Shown here piece after piece: positions 13,101 through 24,300 of a stretch of 64,000 bases of DNA; positions within the stretch are counted from its first letter, which is position 1, and every line of letters begins with the position of its first letter. Location: contig NC_088170.1 in the NCBI RefSeq assembly GCF_028769735.1, positions 45,924,585-45,988,584 of the forward strand. Direction: 5' to 3'. The notes below the pieces were generated by a model that made no database searches, was not told the origin of the DNA, and was given only the letters and a program-made list of their open reading frames with translations. This DNA comes from Zonotrichia leucophrys gambelii. Lineage: Eukaryota; Chordata; Aves; Passeriformes; Passerellidae. Both the position numbers and the translations under genes were made by a program.

Positions 13101-15172
13101 GGTTTTCCCTCATTATTCCTTGCAACTGGAAGGACAGAGGGAAACACTGCTTACATTCCTGATCCCTTAACTAGGCTTCCCAAGACCCTGCAGTCTCTCT
13201 TGATTGACTTGGGATTTCTTGTTTCAACTTCATTACTGCCCACCTGAAAAATAACAGATAATTATACTAACAGATAATTACCCATAAGGGCAGGAAGGTT
13301 TCTCATCGCACATTGAACCTGAGCCCCAAGGAGGCAGCAGACTTCCCCTAAAAGTGAGTCTGGTTGGCATTTTGGCCTTCATCCCCTCCAACAGGGAACC
13401 TTCTGTGACAGTGAGCTGTATGTTTTTCCTTATGGGAGCAGCTGTTTTGCAGGGCACAGGCTGAGTTAACCCCGGGGGCACCTCTGTGCTGGGTGAACCA
13501 TTGTCCTCATCACTGCTGGGTCCCACTGCAGGGGCTCACAGCTGTCACACCTGGGGACATGGGGCAGTCACAGAGGAGACAGGTCTGCTGAAAGGGACTG
13601 CCCCTGTCCCTGAAGTCACTGTGCTCAGGCAGGGCAGGGGATCCTCCAAACCGTGCATCCTGTCTGCCTGCTGGGGCTGGCCCAGGGAAGCCAGGGTACA
13701 ATGCCTATAGTCAGTCTCTCTCTCATTTCCCAAGATTCTTCAACCTACTTGCCTCCTCCTGAACCTCTGTCACTAAGCCTAAAGACAGACTGAGAGAAAA
13801 CAAAGTGTTTGTAGTTCTTGCACTAAAAGAAGGGTTGGTTTCCCAGCAGCTGGGAATAAACACTTATTCTGTTAATTTGCTAACATATAGCATGCAGGCA
13901 GTGCTGTCTTTGGTAAACTCTTGTCAATCCTTATGCTTAATCCAAGCAAGCATTTCTAAATTAAGACTTATGTTACCCAAGTGCTTGTTCACTACCATCT
14001 CTCCCAGGTCTGAACTTCTATCAGCAAGTAAAGCTAGTGAATTTCATCAGAAGAGAAATCCATCATTGTCGTTGTTACAACTGCCAGGAGAAATTTGAAT
14101 CCAAAGGAGGATTGATAAGTCATATGGAAGAGACCAAACACATTGCATTCCTGCCAGCCAGGTCTACATGGGATCAACCACAGTAAGGGCAAATACATTT
14201 CTTCCAGCATTTATACTTTTACTTGATAATTTCTGTGAAACAGTAAGTTGAAGGTTCTGGGGTTTGCAAATACAACAGTGCCCTGAGCTCCCTAACTCTA
14301 GTGGCTCAGATAAAATAATAAATGCTCTCAGAACTACTCAGAATTAGAAATCTCTATACAGTCTGAAGATAAAATGAACATAGGTTACTCCTCTTCTAGT
14401 TGCATCCAGGATGCAATGTTCCTATACATGGGATCTGCACTTTCAACTCACTATCCTAGAGAAGTTTGTTGTTGCAAAATTGTTCTAGAACCAAGTCAAA
14501 CCCCTTCTTTTGCATGTCTAATGTGCATATATGCATGATGTCTAACTAACTTTAGCATCAAAAACAATTGGTAGTTTACCCTTAGTTTTTTCTATGGAAA
14601 ATAGAGAGGCAGTGTAACAAAGCACTGGTTCAGACTCTAAGTAAGCTGTATGGGTCCAGGAATGATGCTCTCTACCAGGTGGTAGAGCAGAGGGAGTGTT
14701 CTAATTCAAACACCTCAGTTCAGCCTTTGTTGAGGGACAAATGTGGATCTGTAATATCATATGGTTGAAGAAATAGGAGGAAGGGCTCGTCTGTTGTCAG
14801 CTCTTCTCTATGACTCCTCTACACTGTGTATACCTGCACTGTGCAGTTGATTTTTTGGCTGTGCTGTTTACTCTCATTCCAGATAACCAGACTTGCTCAC
14901 GTTTCCTTTCTAAAATTCTTGTCTCAGACTCTCAAACAAAATGTGTGATTGTCTAGTAATCATGTTTTGTTGCTTTTAGGTATTATTTTCCTACCTATGA
15001 AAATGATACACTCCTGTGTACGCTGTCAGACAGTGAAGATGCAAAAGCTGAGGATCAAAGTGAAGAAGTGCCTGTTGTAAGTGAAGATATATCCAGTCTA
15101 AAAGCTCTCAAACAGAGCAGTGTTTTAAACCAACTTCTGTGGAAAGAGAACAAGAATCAGGAGAAATTTTGA
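1088..15172 (+). CDS. ZNF277: ZNF277, zinc finger protein 277 (3' part, eight exons, N-terminus outside window)
   Basis: Joined exons 1088-1179, 2544-2654, 4488-4620, 10019-10086, 11261-11357, 11875-11917, 14008-14182 and 14980-15172 total 912 nt. They read as 303 codons and a stop without interruption, and every junction is GT/AG with matching phase. The product has four C2H2 fingers. In fragment numbering these are C20/C23/H37/H42, C71/C74/H87/H93, C149/C152/H165/H170 and C204/C207/H220/H226. An acidic segment (EEDWSDWEEHP) lies between fingers 2 and 3, and a Ser/Glu-rich tail follows finger 4. The spacing and sequence match vertebrate ZNF277. Human ZNF277 is about 450 residues, so roughly 150 N-terminal residues lie upstream. 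From the literature, ZNF277 binds the ribosomal protein uS5 (RPS2), in competition with PDCD2, and has been linked to Polycomb repression of Ink4a/Arf. The reading frame looks intact. Confidence 0.95.
1180..2543 (+). other. ZNF277: ZNF277 intron splitting zinc finger 1
   Basis: The intron carries GT and AG ends. I see no gene or recognisable repeat in it. Confidence 0.8.
2544..2654 (+). CDS. ZNF277: ZNF277 coding exon, second half of zinc finger 1
   Basis: The acceptor is cttttgtag and the donor is acaa/gtaagt. This 111-nt exon supplies the two histidines (HMAKEH) of finger 1, followed by the linker INGLPDNIVNCYEF-like segment conserved in ZNF277 (here NIGLPDNIVNCYEF). It ends with an AA that is completed to Asn in the next exon. 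Confidence 0.95.
2655..4487 (+). other. ZNF277: ZNF277 intron before the zinc finger 2 exon
   Basis: The donor is gtaagt and the acceptor is ttatcttag. Around 3850-3930 there is a weak degenerate tgta/tgtc-rich stretch. I see nothing else. Confidence 0.8.
4488..4620 (+). CDS. ZNF277: ZNF277 coding exon, complete zinc finger 2
   Basis: The acceptor is ttatcttag and the donor is cttg/gtaagt. The 133-nt exon contains all of finger 2: CLYC, twelve residues, H, five residues, H. A basic stretch follows (RRINAKNKEYDKFYIINYL). It ends in phase 0. Confidence 0.96.
4621..10018 (+). other. ZNF277: ZNF277 largest intron in the window (5.4 kb)
   Basis: The donor is gtaagt and the acceptor follows a C/T run. 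The intron contains a probable LTR at 9464-9751. The remainder is A/T-rich unique-looking sequence with several homopolymer runs, for example a 14-A run near 6539-6553. I see no coding sequence. Confidence 0.8.
9464..9751 (+). mobile_element. Probable solo LTR of an endogenous retrovirus-like element
   Basis: This 288-bp unit begins TGTAGGGGGATAG. It has a TATA-like TATAAAA at 9609-9615 and an AATAAA at 9644-9649, in the order expected of an LTR (promoter, then polyadenylation signal). The same heptamer GTTGCAC lies immediately outside both ends (9457-9463 and 9752-9758), as expected of a target-site duplication. The last base or two of the usual ...CA end look altered, so the duplication may be 6 or 7 bp. 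The 3' end contains a roughly 28-bp imperfect tandem duplication (ATGAAAC-TTGCAATA core at about 9697 and 9725). It resembles passerine LTRs I remember, but the family is not confirmed. It lies in sense orientation in the ZNF277 intron. No internal retroviral genes are present. Confidence 0.7.
10019..10086 (+). CDS. ZNF277: ZNF277 coding exon, acidic linker
   Basis: A very strong pyrimidine tract (cttttttcccccc) precedes AG, and the donor is gaaga/gtaaga. The 68-nt exon encodes an acidic linker beginning EFGKSWEEVQSEDDRELL. Confidence 0.93.
10087..11260 (+). other. ZNF277: ZNF277 intron before the zinc finger 3 exon
   Basis: The donor is gtaaga and the acceptor is attcctaag. I see no repeat or gene in it. 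Confidence 0.8.
11261..11357 (+). CDS. ZNF277: ZNF277 coding exon, cysteines and first histidine of zinc finger 3
   Basis: The acceptor is attcctaag and the donor is atgcag/gtaaga. The 97-nt exon encodes DWSDWEEHPVCAVCLFC and the finger 3 helix up to its first histidine (LYLHMQ). It ends in phase 0, and the second histidine is in the next exon. Confidence 0.95.
11358..11874 (+). other. ZNF277: ZNF277 intron splitting zinc finger 3
   Basis: This 517-bp intron has a long pyrimidine tract near its acceptor. I see no other feature. Confidence 0.8.
11875..11917 (+). CDS. ZNF277: ZNF277 small coding exon (43 nt), last histidine of zinc finger 3
   Basis: The acceptor follows a long T/C tract (ttttttccctccag) and the donor is catg/gtgagt. 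The 43 nt encode KSHGFHFPKIKSEH and the first base of a Gly codon. The phase agrees with both neighbours, so the exon is real although too short to stand out alone. Confidence 0.92.
11918..14007 (+). other. ZNF277: ZNF277 intron hosting an antisense CR1
   Basis: The donor is gtgagt and the acceptor is tctcccag. About two thirds of the intron is the CR1 fragment annotated separately. The flanks show nothing recognisable. Confidence 0.8.
12316..13715 (-). mobile_element. CR1 LINE fragment, internally deleted: ORF1 esterase remnant joined to the 3' region
   Basis: Read on the minus strand, 13715 to about 12910 is a decayed CR1 ORF1. Recognisable pieces are the segment PTRLTFRGSLLPPWGSG (about 13320-13370), a VGSNEVETRN-like block (about 13230), and GLLVTDEVHLNQRGKGILAQ with AGLIET after it (about 13010-12930). 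The Gly-x-Asn and Asp-x-x-His elements are those of the SGNH-type esterase known from CR1 ORF1. Several frameshifts and stops break the frame. From about 12900 down to 12316 the sequence is CR1 3' region, ending near the CAGCCTAAATGATTCTAT element. The endonuclease and most of the reverse transcriptase that should lie between are missing. The element is dead and antisense within the ZNF277 intron. The outer end near 13715 is approximate. Confidence 0.8.
14008..14182 (+). CDS. ZNF277: ZNF277 coding exon, complete zinc finger 4
   Basis: The acceptor is tctcccag and the donor is ccaca/gtaagg. The 175-nt exon encodes LNFYQQVKLVNFIRREIH and then finger 4: CYNC, twelve residues, H, five residues, H. 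The conserved ZNF277 stretch FLPARSTWDQP comes next. Confidence 0.96.
14183..14979 (+). other. ZNF277: Last ZNF277 intron
   Basis: The donor is gtaagg and the acceptor is ttgcttttag. I see nothing recognisable inside. Confidence 0.8.
14980..15172 (+). CDS. ZNF277: ZNF277 terminal coding exon and stop
   Basis: The acceptor is ttgcttttag. The exon encodes YYFPTYENDTLLC, then an acidic Ser/Glu-rich segment (LSDSEDAKAEDQSEEVP), and ends NQEKF followed by TGA at 15170-15172. The acidic C-terminus fits the family. Confidence 0.95.
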
Positions 15173-15372
15173 CTTGGAAGTACAGTGGCTGTCCTTTAGT
15201 GCTTTTTCTGCAAGATGAAAAAAACCCATTTCAAGACTGTTGGAATACAGTTAAACTCACAAATGTTATAATCATGGGATATTCTGGTGACATTATATAA
15301 CATAAACAATAACATTATGATAACATAAATATTAAGAAGAGAATCCTAAATAAAAATTTAAGTATTAACTTT
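15173..15372 (+). other. ZNF277: ZNF277 3' untranslated region (inferred)
   Basis: This A/T-rich stretch follows the stop codon and runs to the first canonical AATAAA. The 3' end is inferred at roughly 15-20 nt past that hexamer, just before a GT/T-rich element (tttgttggtgtatc). A longer form from a distal signal cannot be excluded. Confidence 0.7.
15349..15354 (+). terminator. ZNF277: AATAAA polyadenylation signal of ZNF277
   Basis: A canonical AATAAA lies 177 nt after the ZNF277 stop and is followed within about 20 nt by a GT/T-rich downstream element. It is the first good signal after the stop codon. Confidence 0.75.
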
Positions 15373-18300
15373 GTTGGTGTATCTTCCTTTAAATTTTAGC
15401 TTCATTTTTATATTGAGTGCTTGATTTTCTGCTAGGATCTTCAAATACCCTTACTGTGTTAGTGTTATTTAGAAAATTTTCATCTTTTTTTAATTTGTCC
15501 TGAATGAATCACAATATGAGTTCTATTTTAAGGCCACCTTGTGAAAGGTGAGAACAACTGAGACAACGTGTAAAGCCAGTGAGTAAATCTTCTGTATGCT
15601 ATTGCTGTTAGAGAGCAGACAGAAAATGTAATTCTTGGTCTCGTGTGTGAAGAAAATCCTGCTCATTTTTCCCTTAGAACTTTTGGAAAAGAAAAATACA
15701 TCTATATATCTCTATTAGTAATCATCAGTATTTAAGACATATGGTGCCTATTTTCAAAACTAGCTCAGAAACATCAGTAAAGCTCTGCCTGCCCCATGAA
15801 TATCTGACTGTGAGAAAAGTCTAATTATTATAGGAATAATTGCAATATTGGCTGCATCAGAAATCAAAATTATTTAAAATATATTTCTTGTATGGTTATC
15901 AACTGAGATGTTAAAGAATGACTTAGGGAATTGCAGACACATAATCCAGATTAAATCCTAAAAATCTCAAGTCCAGAAAAGCTGCCATATTTCCTTTTCA
16001 AGTTCTCAAAGGGGCAGTAGGTCTTCCGCATGTCCAGAAAGAATCTCAATCTTGATAAGGTAAAGCTGCTCAGAGCATAGGTCCTGCTAGGATGACCCAA
16101 ACTAAGTATTCCTGAAATGTTAAGTAGTTCCAGAATTCAGGTTTCTCTTTCCATAATATGTGTAACTTCTTTCAAAAGTGTCAGTACATTCTTTTTTCTT
16201 CTTCAGGTCAGTGTTAGAGCACTGGCTGAAAGAATTGAAGTCTTGGCTCAGTGCCCTTTCCTGCCTTTGCATAGCCCTCATTACCTGAAATTCCTTGCTA
16301 TCAATAAGAGTTGTTGTTGTTGTCTTTTTATGGTGATTGTGAATTATAAAGCAGTCCCTGAGAGCAGGGGCTAAAGTGCAAAGCTTTAGCCATGTTCTGC
16401 TAAGCTTCTATGTCCCCCTAATTCACCCTGCAATCTCATTTGCATCAGTTTCTTTTCATTTGCATTGGACTGGTTTTCTCCTGCCATTACACATCACCCT
16501 CTAGCACCTCTCTTTGCTTTGTCTTTCATATTTTTTCTTAGGCCGTGGTGCTGTGGAAATAAATTAGACCAACAGGATTCTGAAAATGCACTGAGTAAGA
16601 CAGATCAGTCACATAACTGCAGAGTGAAACAGAGACAGAAGCAGTATCTGACTCTGTCAAGAGGAAATGGGATAGAAGAAGTGCAGCAGGTGCTGAGAAT
16701 ACAGACAGAAAAAGGGGACAGTCATAGTCATATGTTTGCATTGGTACAAAACTCTGGGAGGAGCAAGCCCAATATTTTTGAACTAAAATGTCCTGACCAT
16801 CTTAAATAAGCTACAATCTGTACTTCTTGCATTTGTAGAATTCTTAATTTCATACAGCAATTGCAATGGCTGTTGCTGCTTTTTTTGCCCCCTAATTTTC
16901 TCCAAGCAGTTATTTTCTTCCTAACTTAGAAATTTATGTCAGTCTTTGCTTTTTAGTCAGATTCTTAGCTGAGGAAATAAGAATTAATGGGGCTTACATT
17001 AGTGATGTGTGTTGAGCAGTGGAAAAAATCAGCAAAAGAACTATGGCAACAGCACATAATGAGTTTTATGGCAAGCCCATCTCAGGAGGGCACATTAAGG
17101 AGAGCATAAAATTTTACTGATATATAATAAAGTGAAATGGCAAAACATTTCCTAATCATAAGGAATGTGCTGCTGAGTCATTCAAATCCCTACCAAATGA
17201 AAACAATGTCAGCAGTATGAAATGACTGCTGTTCTGGTTCTAAGAGAAATTTGAAAAAGCAACGTTTCAGTGTAGAATCAAGAGACTATCTAAAGAGAAA
17301 TTGTATGCATAACATAGACTGGTTGTCTGTTTTGAGTGAAGAGAAAAAGGGATTTAGAAAGAATTCATAAGCAGTGTATAACTGTTCGCTTGAAATATCA
17401 GGAACAGGAGGAATCAGATTAGGGTTGAGCTTGTTACTTCAGTTATGAACAGGCAACAAAGGTTTAAGTCTTTTGTAGGTTCACAGAGAGGGTTAGTTAT
17501 GGATTCTAGGGTAAAAATCAAGCATTTTCATTTAGCACAATGATGCTTGTCGTTTTGCTGGAGCATACTTATTTGTTCGTATAATACCCACAATTTTCCC
17601 TAGGCATTCTTGTCCTCTTATCTGTTTTAAAACTGCAGCTATTTTTTGTCATAAATAGAGGACACAGTAATGACTGCATACAGTTATTAGGGGCAAATAT
17701 GGGCTTCTAAAAAAAAGAGTATTTTTGGAGGCATTGCAACAAAAGTAATAATGCCTTAATTCTTGGAGTGAACAGAGTTCGGGTTGGCAAATACTCTTGA
17801 GAGAGTCAGATCATGAGAATGAGTACTTCTAATTGGTATGAAAAAATCTGCACTACTTTAACTCTAATGAACATTTCTTGCAATAATTCTTCCTAGCTTA
17901 GACCTGGACTCCTTATACACACTCACTTTTCTGTGTCTAAAGCAATGTTTAGAAGGACCTGGGTTAAAGGAAGAAAAATGCTTGTGTCCAGGTGACTGGT
18001 AATCCTTCCTGCCCTTTTTACAAATATCTTAATTATGTCTTTGATGCTTCTCCACACTCAGTTTAGTCTGACAAGTCTGTGCAGATTTAATCTGAGTTAA
18101 GGAGTTAATGGTTGTTGGCCTCCATTTAAGACACTGTTTTCTGTTTCTGTCTACATTTGCCTGGCATACTGTGAGAGCTGTCAGCATCTTCTCTTAGCTG
18201 CCTAAATGGTACCTGATGTGAGAAACACCAGACTAAGGCTCTGAAAAGTCTCTCTGCTGTTGTCCTTTCTCAGTGTCATCTTTGCCTCCCAATTCCAGTC

Positions 18301-21300
18301 AGATCTCTACCAGTGACTGAGTTGTTTGTTACAATCTCTCTCTCTCTCCTTCTTCCATTTAACGGTGTTTGACCTAAATCTGAGGTGGGACACTGAACTT
18401 TGAGGGGAAGTAAACAAGGTTACCAGTGTCCATTCTCAAATTCAGGTCCAGAGCAGACAGTGGACATAGGCCTTGGCATCATCTACTGTCTACTGCCAAT
18501 GAACAGCCGCAAATTCCCTGGCTTTGCTCATGACTTGATGCTGTGTTAAAGGGCCTTGCATTATTTGCATTTTACTTAGATGTATACAGAGGCCAAAGAG
18601 AATCAAAGATCCCTGGGGAAAAGCTGCATTTCACATTGGCAACATGAAAAATACTTTGTTTCCCCAGGAGGTTTTGTTAAGTCTGGATGATTTCTGAGGT
18701 TTAGTAACAATGTAACAACTGAAGCATCTGTTTGTCAAATTATCAAATTATGCCTTTGTCTACTCTGCCAGGTATGTCAGACTTGGTTAGATAACAATTG
18801 TCACATGCAAGAGATAACTTATAGCCCTAGCAGGAATTACTGCTTCCATGCAGTAGTCATTAAAATCAGCAGCTGTAGAAATAGATGCAGCAGTGGTTGC
18901 ATGTAAAATTATTCCTTTTTTTCATGAGCATTCAATGTTCTGTTCTTTTGAGTGCAGTTTTTTTCCGTTCTGTAGAAAGTTTTCTCCTACTAAGCTGTGC
19001 TCAATTTGACTTCTTCCACCAGGAAGAAGTTTTCAGTTGCTTCTTGAATTGGATTTTACATCTTTTGCCAAACTCTTGCTCATGAAGATGCAGACAAAGT
19101 AACTATTTTAGTGATTAACGTGTAACCCTTTAGTTGAATCACGTTTTATTTTTAAATCCCTGATAAATTCACTCTCTAAAATAATAATAAGAAGAGAAGG
19201 GGAATTAAGGATCTTTATAACTAAAAATACATCAGTTTTGTTTGCATAAATTTGGATAAAAATAAAAGTGCTTTTTTCTTCCACAAATGTACCTTTGAAC
19301 ACAATTCTGTCTATCTGGGTGACACTGGGAGAGTTGTTTAAATGCCCCTAATGACTGATTTGAAACCAGTTAGATAGGATTCCAATCAATACCTAAAATG
19401 AATATTGGCATCCTGCCAAGCAAAGATTTCCTGGTGTTTAGTTTTGTTTCTGGTTGGAAAAAACAAAACAGACATTCCTTAATATATGTGACAGTGTTTA
19501 TGTACTAAATTTTGGGGGCTTTGTGCTGATTAAAAATAGTACAGTTCAAGAGCCTACCCTCTCTTGTTTCTACTGCTTATTCCTCATCTCTTCCTCTGCC
19601 ACCATCCCTCCCATTACCACTGGCCACCTCCCACTCCTTAGTCAGGTTTACCTTGCAGTCTTGCATCTGAAAGCTAAACTAAATCTTATTCCAATATTAT
19701 TCCAAGCTAAGGATTTAGTAGATTTTCATACATGTGCAGAATGCCTCCTATACAGACTAAGGGCTTTGGAGAGGGAAGGTAGATGAGTTAAATGTTTTGG
19801 AGTTCTCTAGTCATGAAGTAAAAGGCAAGAACAAGTTTTCTACATGTACATGGGATAGTCTTTGTAAAAAGAAGTAGTTAACACTACTTGTCTTGCAAAA
19901 GGGCTTTTATTAAATCAATAATGATAAAATATGTACTAATCTATTGGACATAATATTGGAGCATAATATAAACAGATGACTGGTGTCATCTGCTGTGCAG
20001 CCTGTAAATTGATGCTCTGGTAAGAGCACATACTACAAATAGAAAAAGAAATCTGGATTTTAGGTTTTTTTTCTAATTTCAAAGAATCAAATAGTATTTT
20101 ATGTCTTCCTTTCAGAAGGCTGTGTCCATTCAACAGACTTGAATTTTTTGTCCAGGTATTTAGGGTAAACACTACTTGTCCCTCTGAATTTTGATAGAAA
20201 TTGAAGTGGTCCTTGATGAGACACATGGTGATAAGGCAGCCATCTGTTTAAAAAGGGGTCCAATAAATCTCATTTTCAGTGACTGAATTAAAATACACTT
20301 GATCTTTAGCTCCTTTCATTTTATTAATTTTTCTATTAATTATTTTTCATTTACTTTATTTTTGTATCACATAATGTGGAAGACAGGAGGCTTAGAGCCT
20401 GGAAATGTAAATTTAAGAAAAGGCAGAAGCCATGTAATAGTGGTACAGCTTGAGATGCAGCATTTCCAAAAATGTGAAAGGTATGCCAATAAATGCATTT
20501 TTTTCCAGAATAATCAGAAATCTTGCAAAAATCTGAAATTAATTTTTTGTTTTCTGAATTTTAACTTTAATTCTCAGGAATGGGAGACATTGAGAATATT
20601 TATCACACAGAAATTATTAGAAGGCCTATTTAGGAAGTAGATGTAGCTTGTTTACACTTGAATACCAAGGAATAGACAGACCACCAGAATTAAAACCTCC
20701 CAGATCTCATGAATCCTTCCTAGAAATTCTCCTTCCCTTCCCACCCTCCTATTAGTCCTGATGTGTCAAATCTTGGAAGATTTTGAGGGCCTTTGGTTTC
20801 CCGTGGTTTCAGTGGGAGTTGCCAGGAGTGTCTTTCACATTCAGCCTCCCAATGTATTCACTCCCTTTGCAGACTGCTGCCGCCAGGAACTGCAATATGT
20901 CACACTACAAGATATTTTTCTAGGGAGCAGTGCCTGTTTATATGACAAAGAGCCACACAAGTGCTTGCAAAGACACCAAGGAAGGGAAAGACACTAGTTT
21001 TCTCCCCTCCCATCTCCAGCAGGTGAGTGACACCACTTCTCTCCTGTTCTGCAGCCAGCTGGCAACTTCCCTTGTCCAAAATACAGCTTTTCCTGTGGTG
21101 GGGGAAGGTAATGAGCTCCTCATCATCCAAGGACAGCCAGAAGAATGAGAAACCCTCCTGATTTCTTCTTCCAAGAGCACACTGTTTATATTAACCCTTC
21201 TCTGTTTTGAGGCAGAGCACACATTTTTATCCTTGCCTATCAGGTGGTGTAGGGGGATGCAGGCAGATGGTTCACTATCAGGCTCCAGATTTCTTTAACC

Positions 21301-24300
21301 CCTCCTTACTCTTGAGGGCAATAGCTAATATGCCAGATAAAAACACAACTAACGCACTACTTACTGATATTTTTTTTTGCCCAATGACTGCTGATATGGA
21401 AGTTCACACATATGCACAGATTATTTTCAGTGAAATCTCTGAATTTCATGGTTATATACAAGTAAGGTTTAGGGTGCTTTAAAACTGAGATAAGCAAGGT
21501 TCAAATTATGGGGTTTTACTCCAGTGACTGTTTGTCTGGATTTTATGCTATTCTCTGAAGCAGGAATTGTCCCTCCAGACCAACTGCCCTCAGCATGGGG
21601 GTTTAGATCTGTGCCTGTTTTGGTGCCAAATTCATCTTACATCTCTTTTGTGGCAAAACATCCATGAGACTTGAGAATAAGATAAGGCTGCCTGTGAAAA
21701 AACCACTTTAAACATTTTTAGGCAGAGGAAGGTGCCAGACCAAGTCCCCACTCCCTGTGCATCTGTACTAACTAGGTTCTTACATAGCATTTCCTCCCAC
21801 AGCATGAAAGCAAGAAATGAACATATTTCAATAATTTAAAACCAGATGAAAACAACCTCCAGGGAAGACTGTGAGCTCCATATCTCACCTAGATGGAATT
21901 TCTGCAGCCCTGATACAAGTAACTATATGCTAGCAGATGCAAACATCTTTTCTTCTGGCTCCCTTTGCTGACTGCTTTGGGCTTTATTTTAGTGTGCTTG
22001 TCGCTATGGACTGGGCAGGAAATGCAGGTAGAAGCTGGAGTTCTGTATTTTGTGGCAAGGCCAGGTACCTAAGGGTTGTTACACAGCATCTGAGCTGTTC
22101 ATAAGGGCCCCAGTGCCCCCCAGATGAGCAGAGTGGAAGAAGGGTGTGCAGTGCAGAGACGCTGCGGCACAGCGCGGTGACCAGGGCTCACCTGCTTTGG
22201 CTCTCTGGGCCACTGCACAGTGAGTTAATAAGCCTCAGTCTGGGGGTCAAGGCAGCTTTTGTGTTTCAGTGCTGTTTAAATTCTCCAGGTCCTGCAGGTA
22301 GTTGTTGCAAAAGTAAAAAGCACACAACTGCCACAAGTTTGCCATTATTGGAATAACAAGCTGCAGAGGTCCCACCTGTCCTTTTCTGTGTAGGTTTGCT
22401 GTTTTTACTTGAAATTGGTTTTGTCACCAGTGACAGATCACAAACTGCCTCACCTTTAGAAAGTTGAGGCTTTAGGCTCTGCATCCATTACTGTCACTTA
22501 ACACATTGAGAGAAATGTAGAAACATCTGCTTCCATGCAACATACTACCAACTTCCTATGAAAAAATCAGATGTGATGTTTTGACAGCTAATATTGCTTA
22601 GCATGCAAGGCAAGTTCTACCTGAGATGGGCAAAACCACTGTCACTGAAGTAGAAAACTTGAAATGCCAGCTTCCTGGGCTGACAGGAATAGTACAGAGC
22701 AGGAATATTCAACCCTGTTTGTTCAGGAGGCACAGACAGCTTAGAAATTTGTGACATGCACAGAGTCACATATGAAGGATACGTATTTGCTTTTCCCGGT
22801 CATTTTGGAAGCTGCCACTGGAGCACCTGGCTGGAAACCACAGACAAAACTCTCAGAAGAAATGAAAGGACTAAGTGTGTCCCACTTTCTGGTTAATGAG
22901 AATTAGTGGGTTTTGTGTGAAAATACGTTCAGTGGTATAAAAGTTTCCTATAGACTACAATGGGTAAATGGCAGAGGCGAAAGGGCAGGAAGAGCTGTGG
23001 GGCTGAAAGCCAGCTATGCAGTGCTTCATCTCTCCGTTCCTGCTGCATTGCTTTTTTTAATGAAGTAAATGTTCAGAGATAGCAATCTGGGTCACTGAAC
23101 TCAGATCATTCTGCAAGCACTTCAGCCCAGTAATACTAAAGAAGAGCTCAAATTATTTTGAACCAATGATACATCTGATGATTTTTTATTCATTCTTTTC
23201 TGTGCATTATTGATTGCCTCTCACTTGTTTGCTCAAGGGGAGTTAAATTGCATTCAGGAGTTGAAAGTTTATATCAGGAGCTGAAAGTTTGTAATATCTG
23301 ACAGTTGGTCTGGAGGCATCTCCTGGCTTCCAGGAGATTAATTTCACAATGTAGAACATGTGCATATTCACTGCTTTTCAGTGATCTGCTAACATCCAGG
23401 AGGTAAGATGTGGAATCTGAACCACCTTCACCCCAATGGTTTCTGCAGGCAACACGTGCAGAGAGAGTATGTAGGGGTTCACCACAAGTGTAGGCTTACT
23501 GGAGGAGGCATTTGGAGCTTGTGCCCTCTGCCCTGCTCCCCTTAGTGTCTAGCATTTTTATATTTTGTGAATAATTTCCTGGGAATAAATTGTAGTCTCT
23601 CTGACTTTCCAAAAGGTTTTCTTACAGGAAATCAGTTTGAGGGTTTGAGAATGCTTTTAGCAAATATTTGTATTTGTACTCAGAGTAGCAAATCAAGCAC
23701 ATACATTATCTGCTGGTAGTTGTTTTTCCTTCAACAGCCACATAGAACACTCGGCTCCAGCTCATTTTTGTGAGGACACATGTCAGACAGTCTCTCTCCA
23801 ACTTGCTTGAGTGCAATGCAATTTAACGCAGGTCAGGCAATCTAAGAGGAGCATACAAGGCCAAGCAGCTGCATTTGCTCTTCTGGGAAATTGAAAGGAA
23901 TTGAAAATTTCTCATTATACTTGTGCCTTTGTATTAGAAAGGCAGTTTATTCCAGCCTCAGAAGTTTGCTACCCAAAACTTCTGTGTTAGCACTTGGTTT
24001 TTTTAGTGAAAAACTGGGGGGGGAAAAGGAAGACAGAAGTGCAGTTGTATTAGATAAAACTGCAAACAGAAGGGCAAAAGCACCCTAGGTAACATTGTGG
24101 TCTTTTCTGGACAGTTTACAGAAAGATGCTGGACTTCAGTTCCCCGTCCACTGTAGTGTACAGTCATTTTTCAGTATGACTGTACTTCCTTCATTGGAAC
24201 AATTTGCCAAGAATGTTTTCTTGCAGAGCAAATTTTGTAACTGACATGAAGGTGTAACCCTTAAATGCAGGAGACAAGTGCAAAGCTATGCCCTTGGAGG

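Noticed and set aside
13278..13526. 82-codon minus-strand open frame as a possible small gene
   Set aside because: It reads as decayed CR1 ORF1 and is covered by the CR1 entry.
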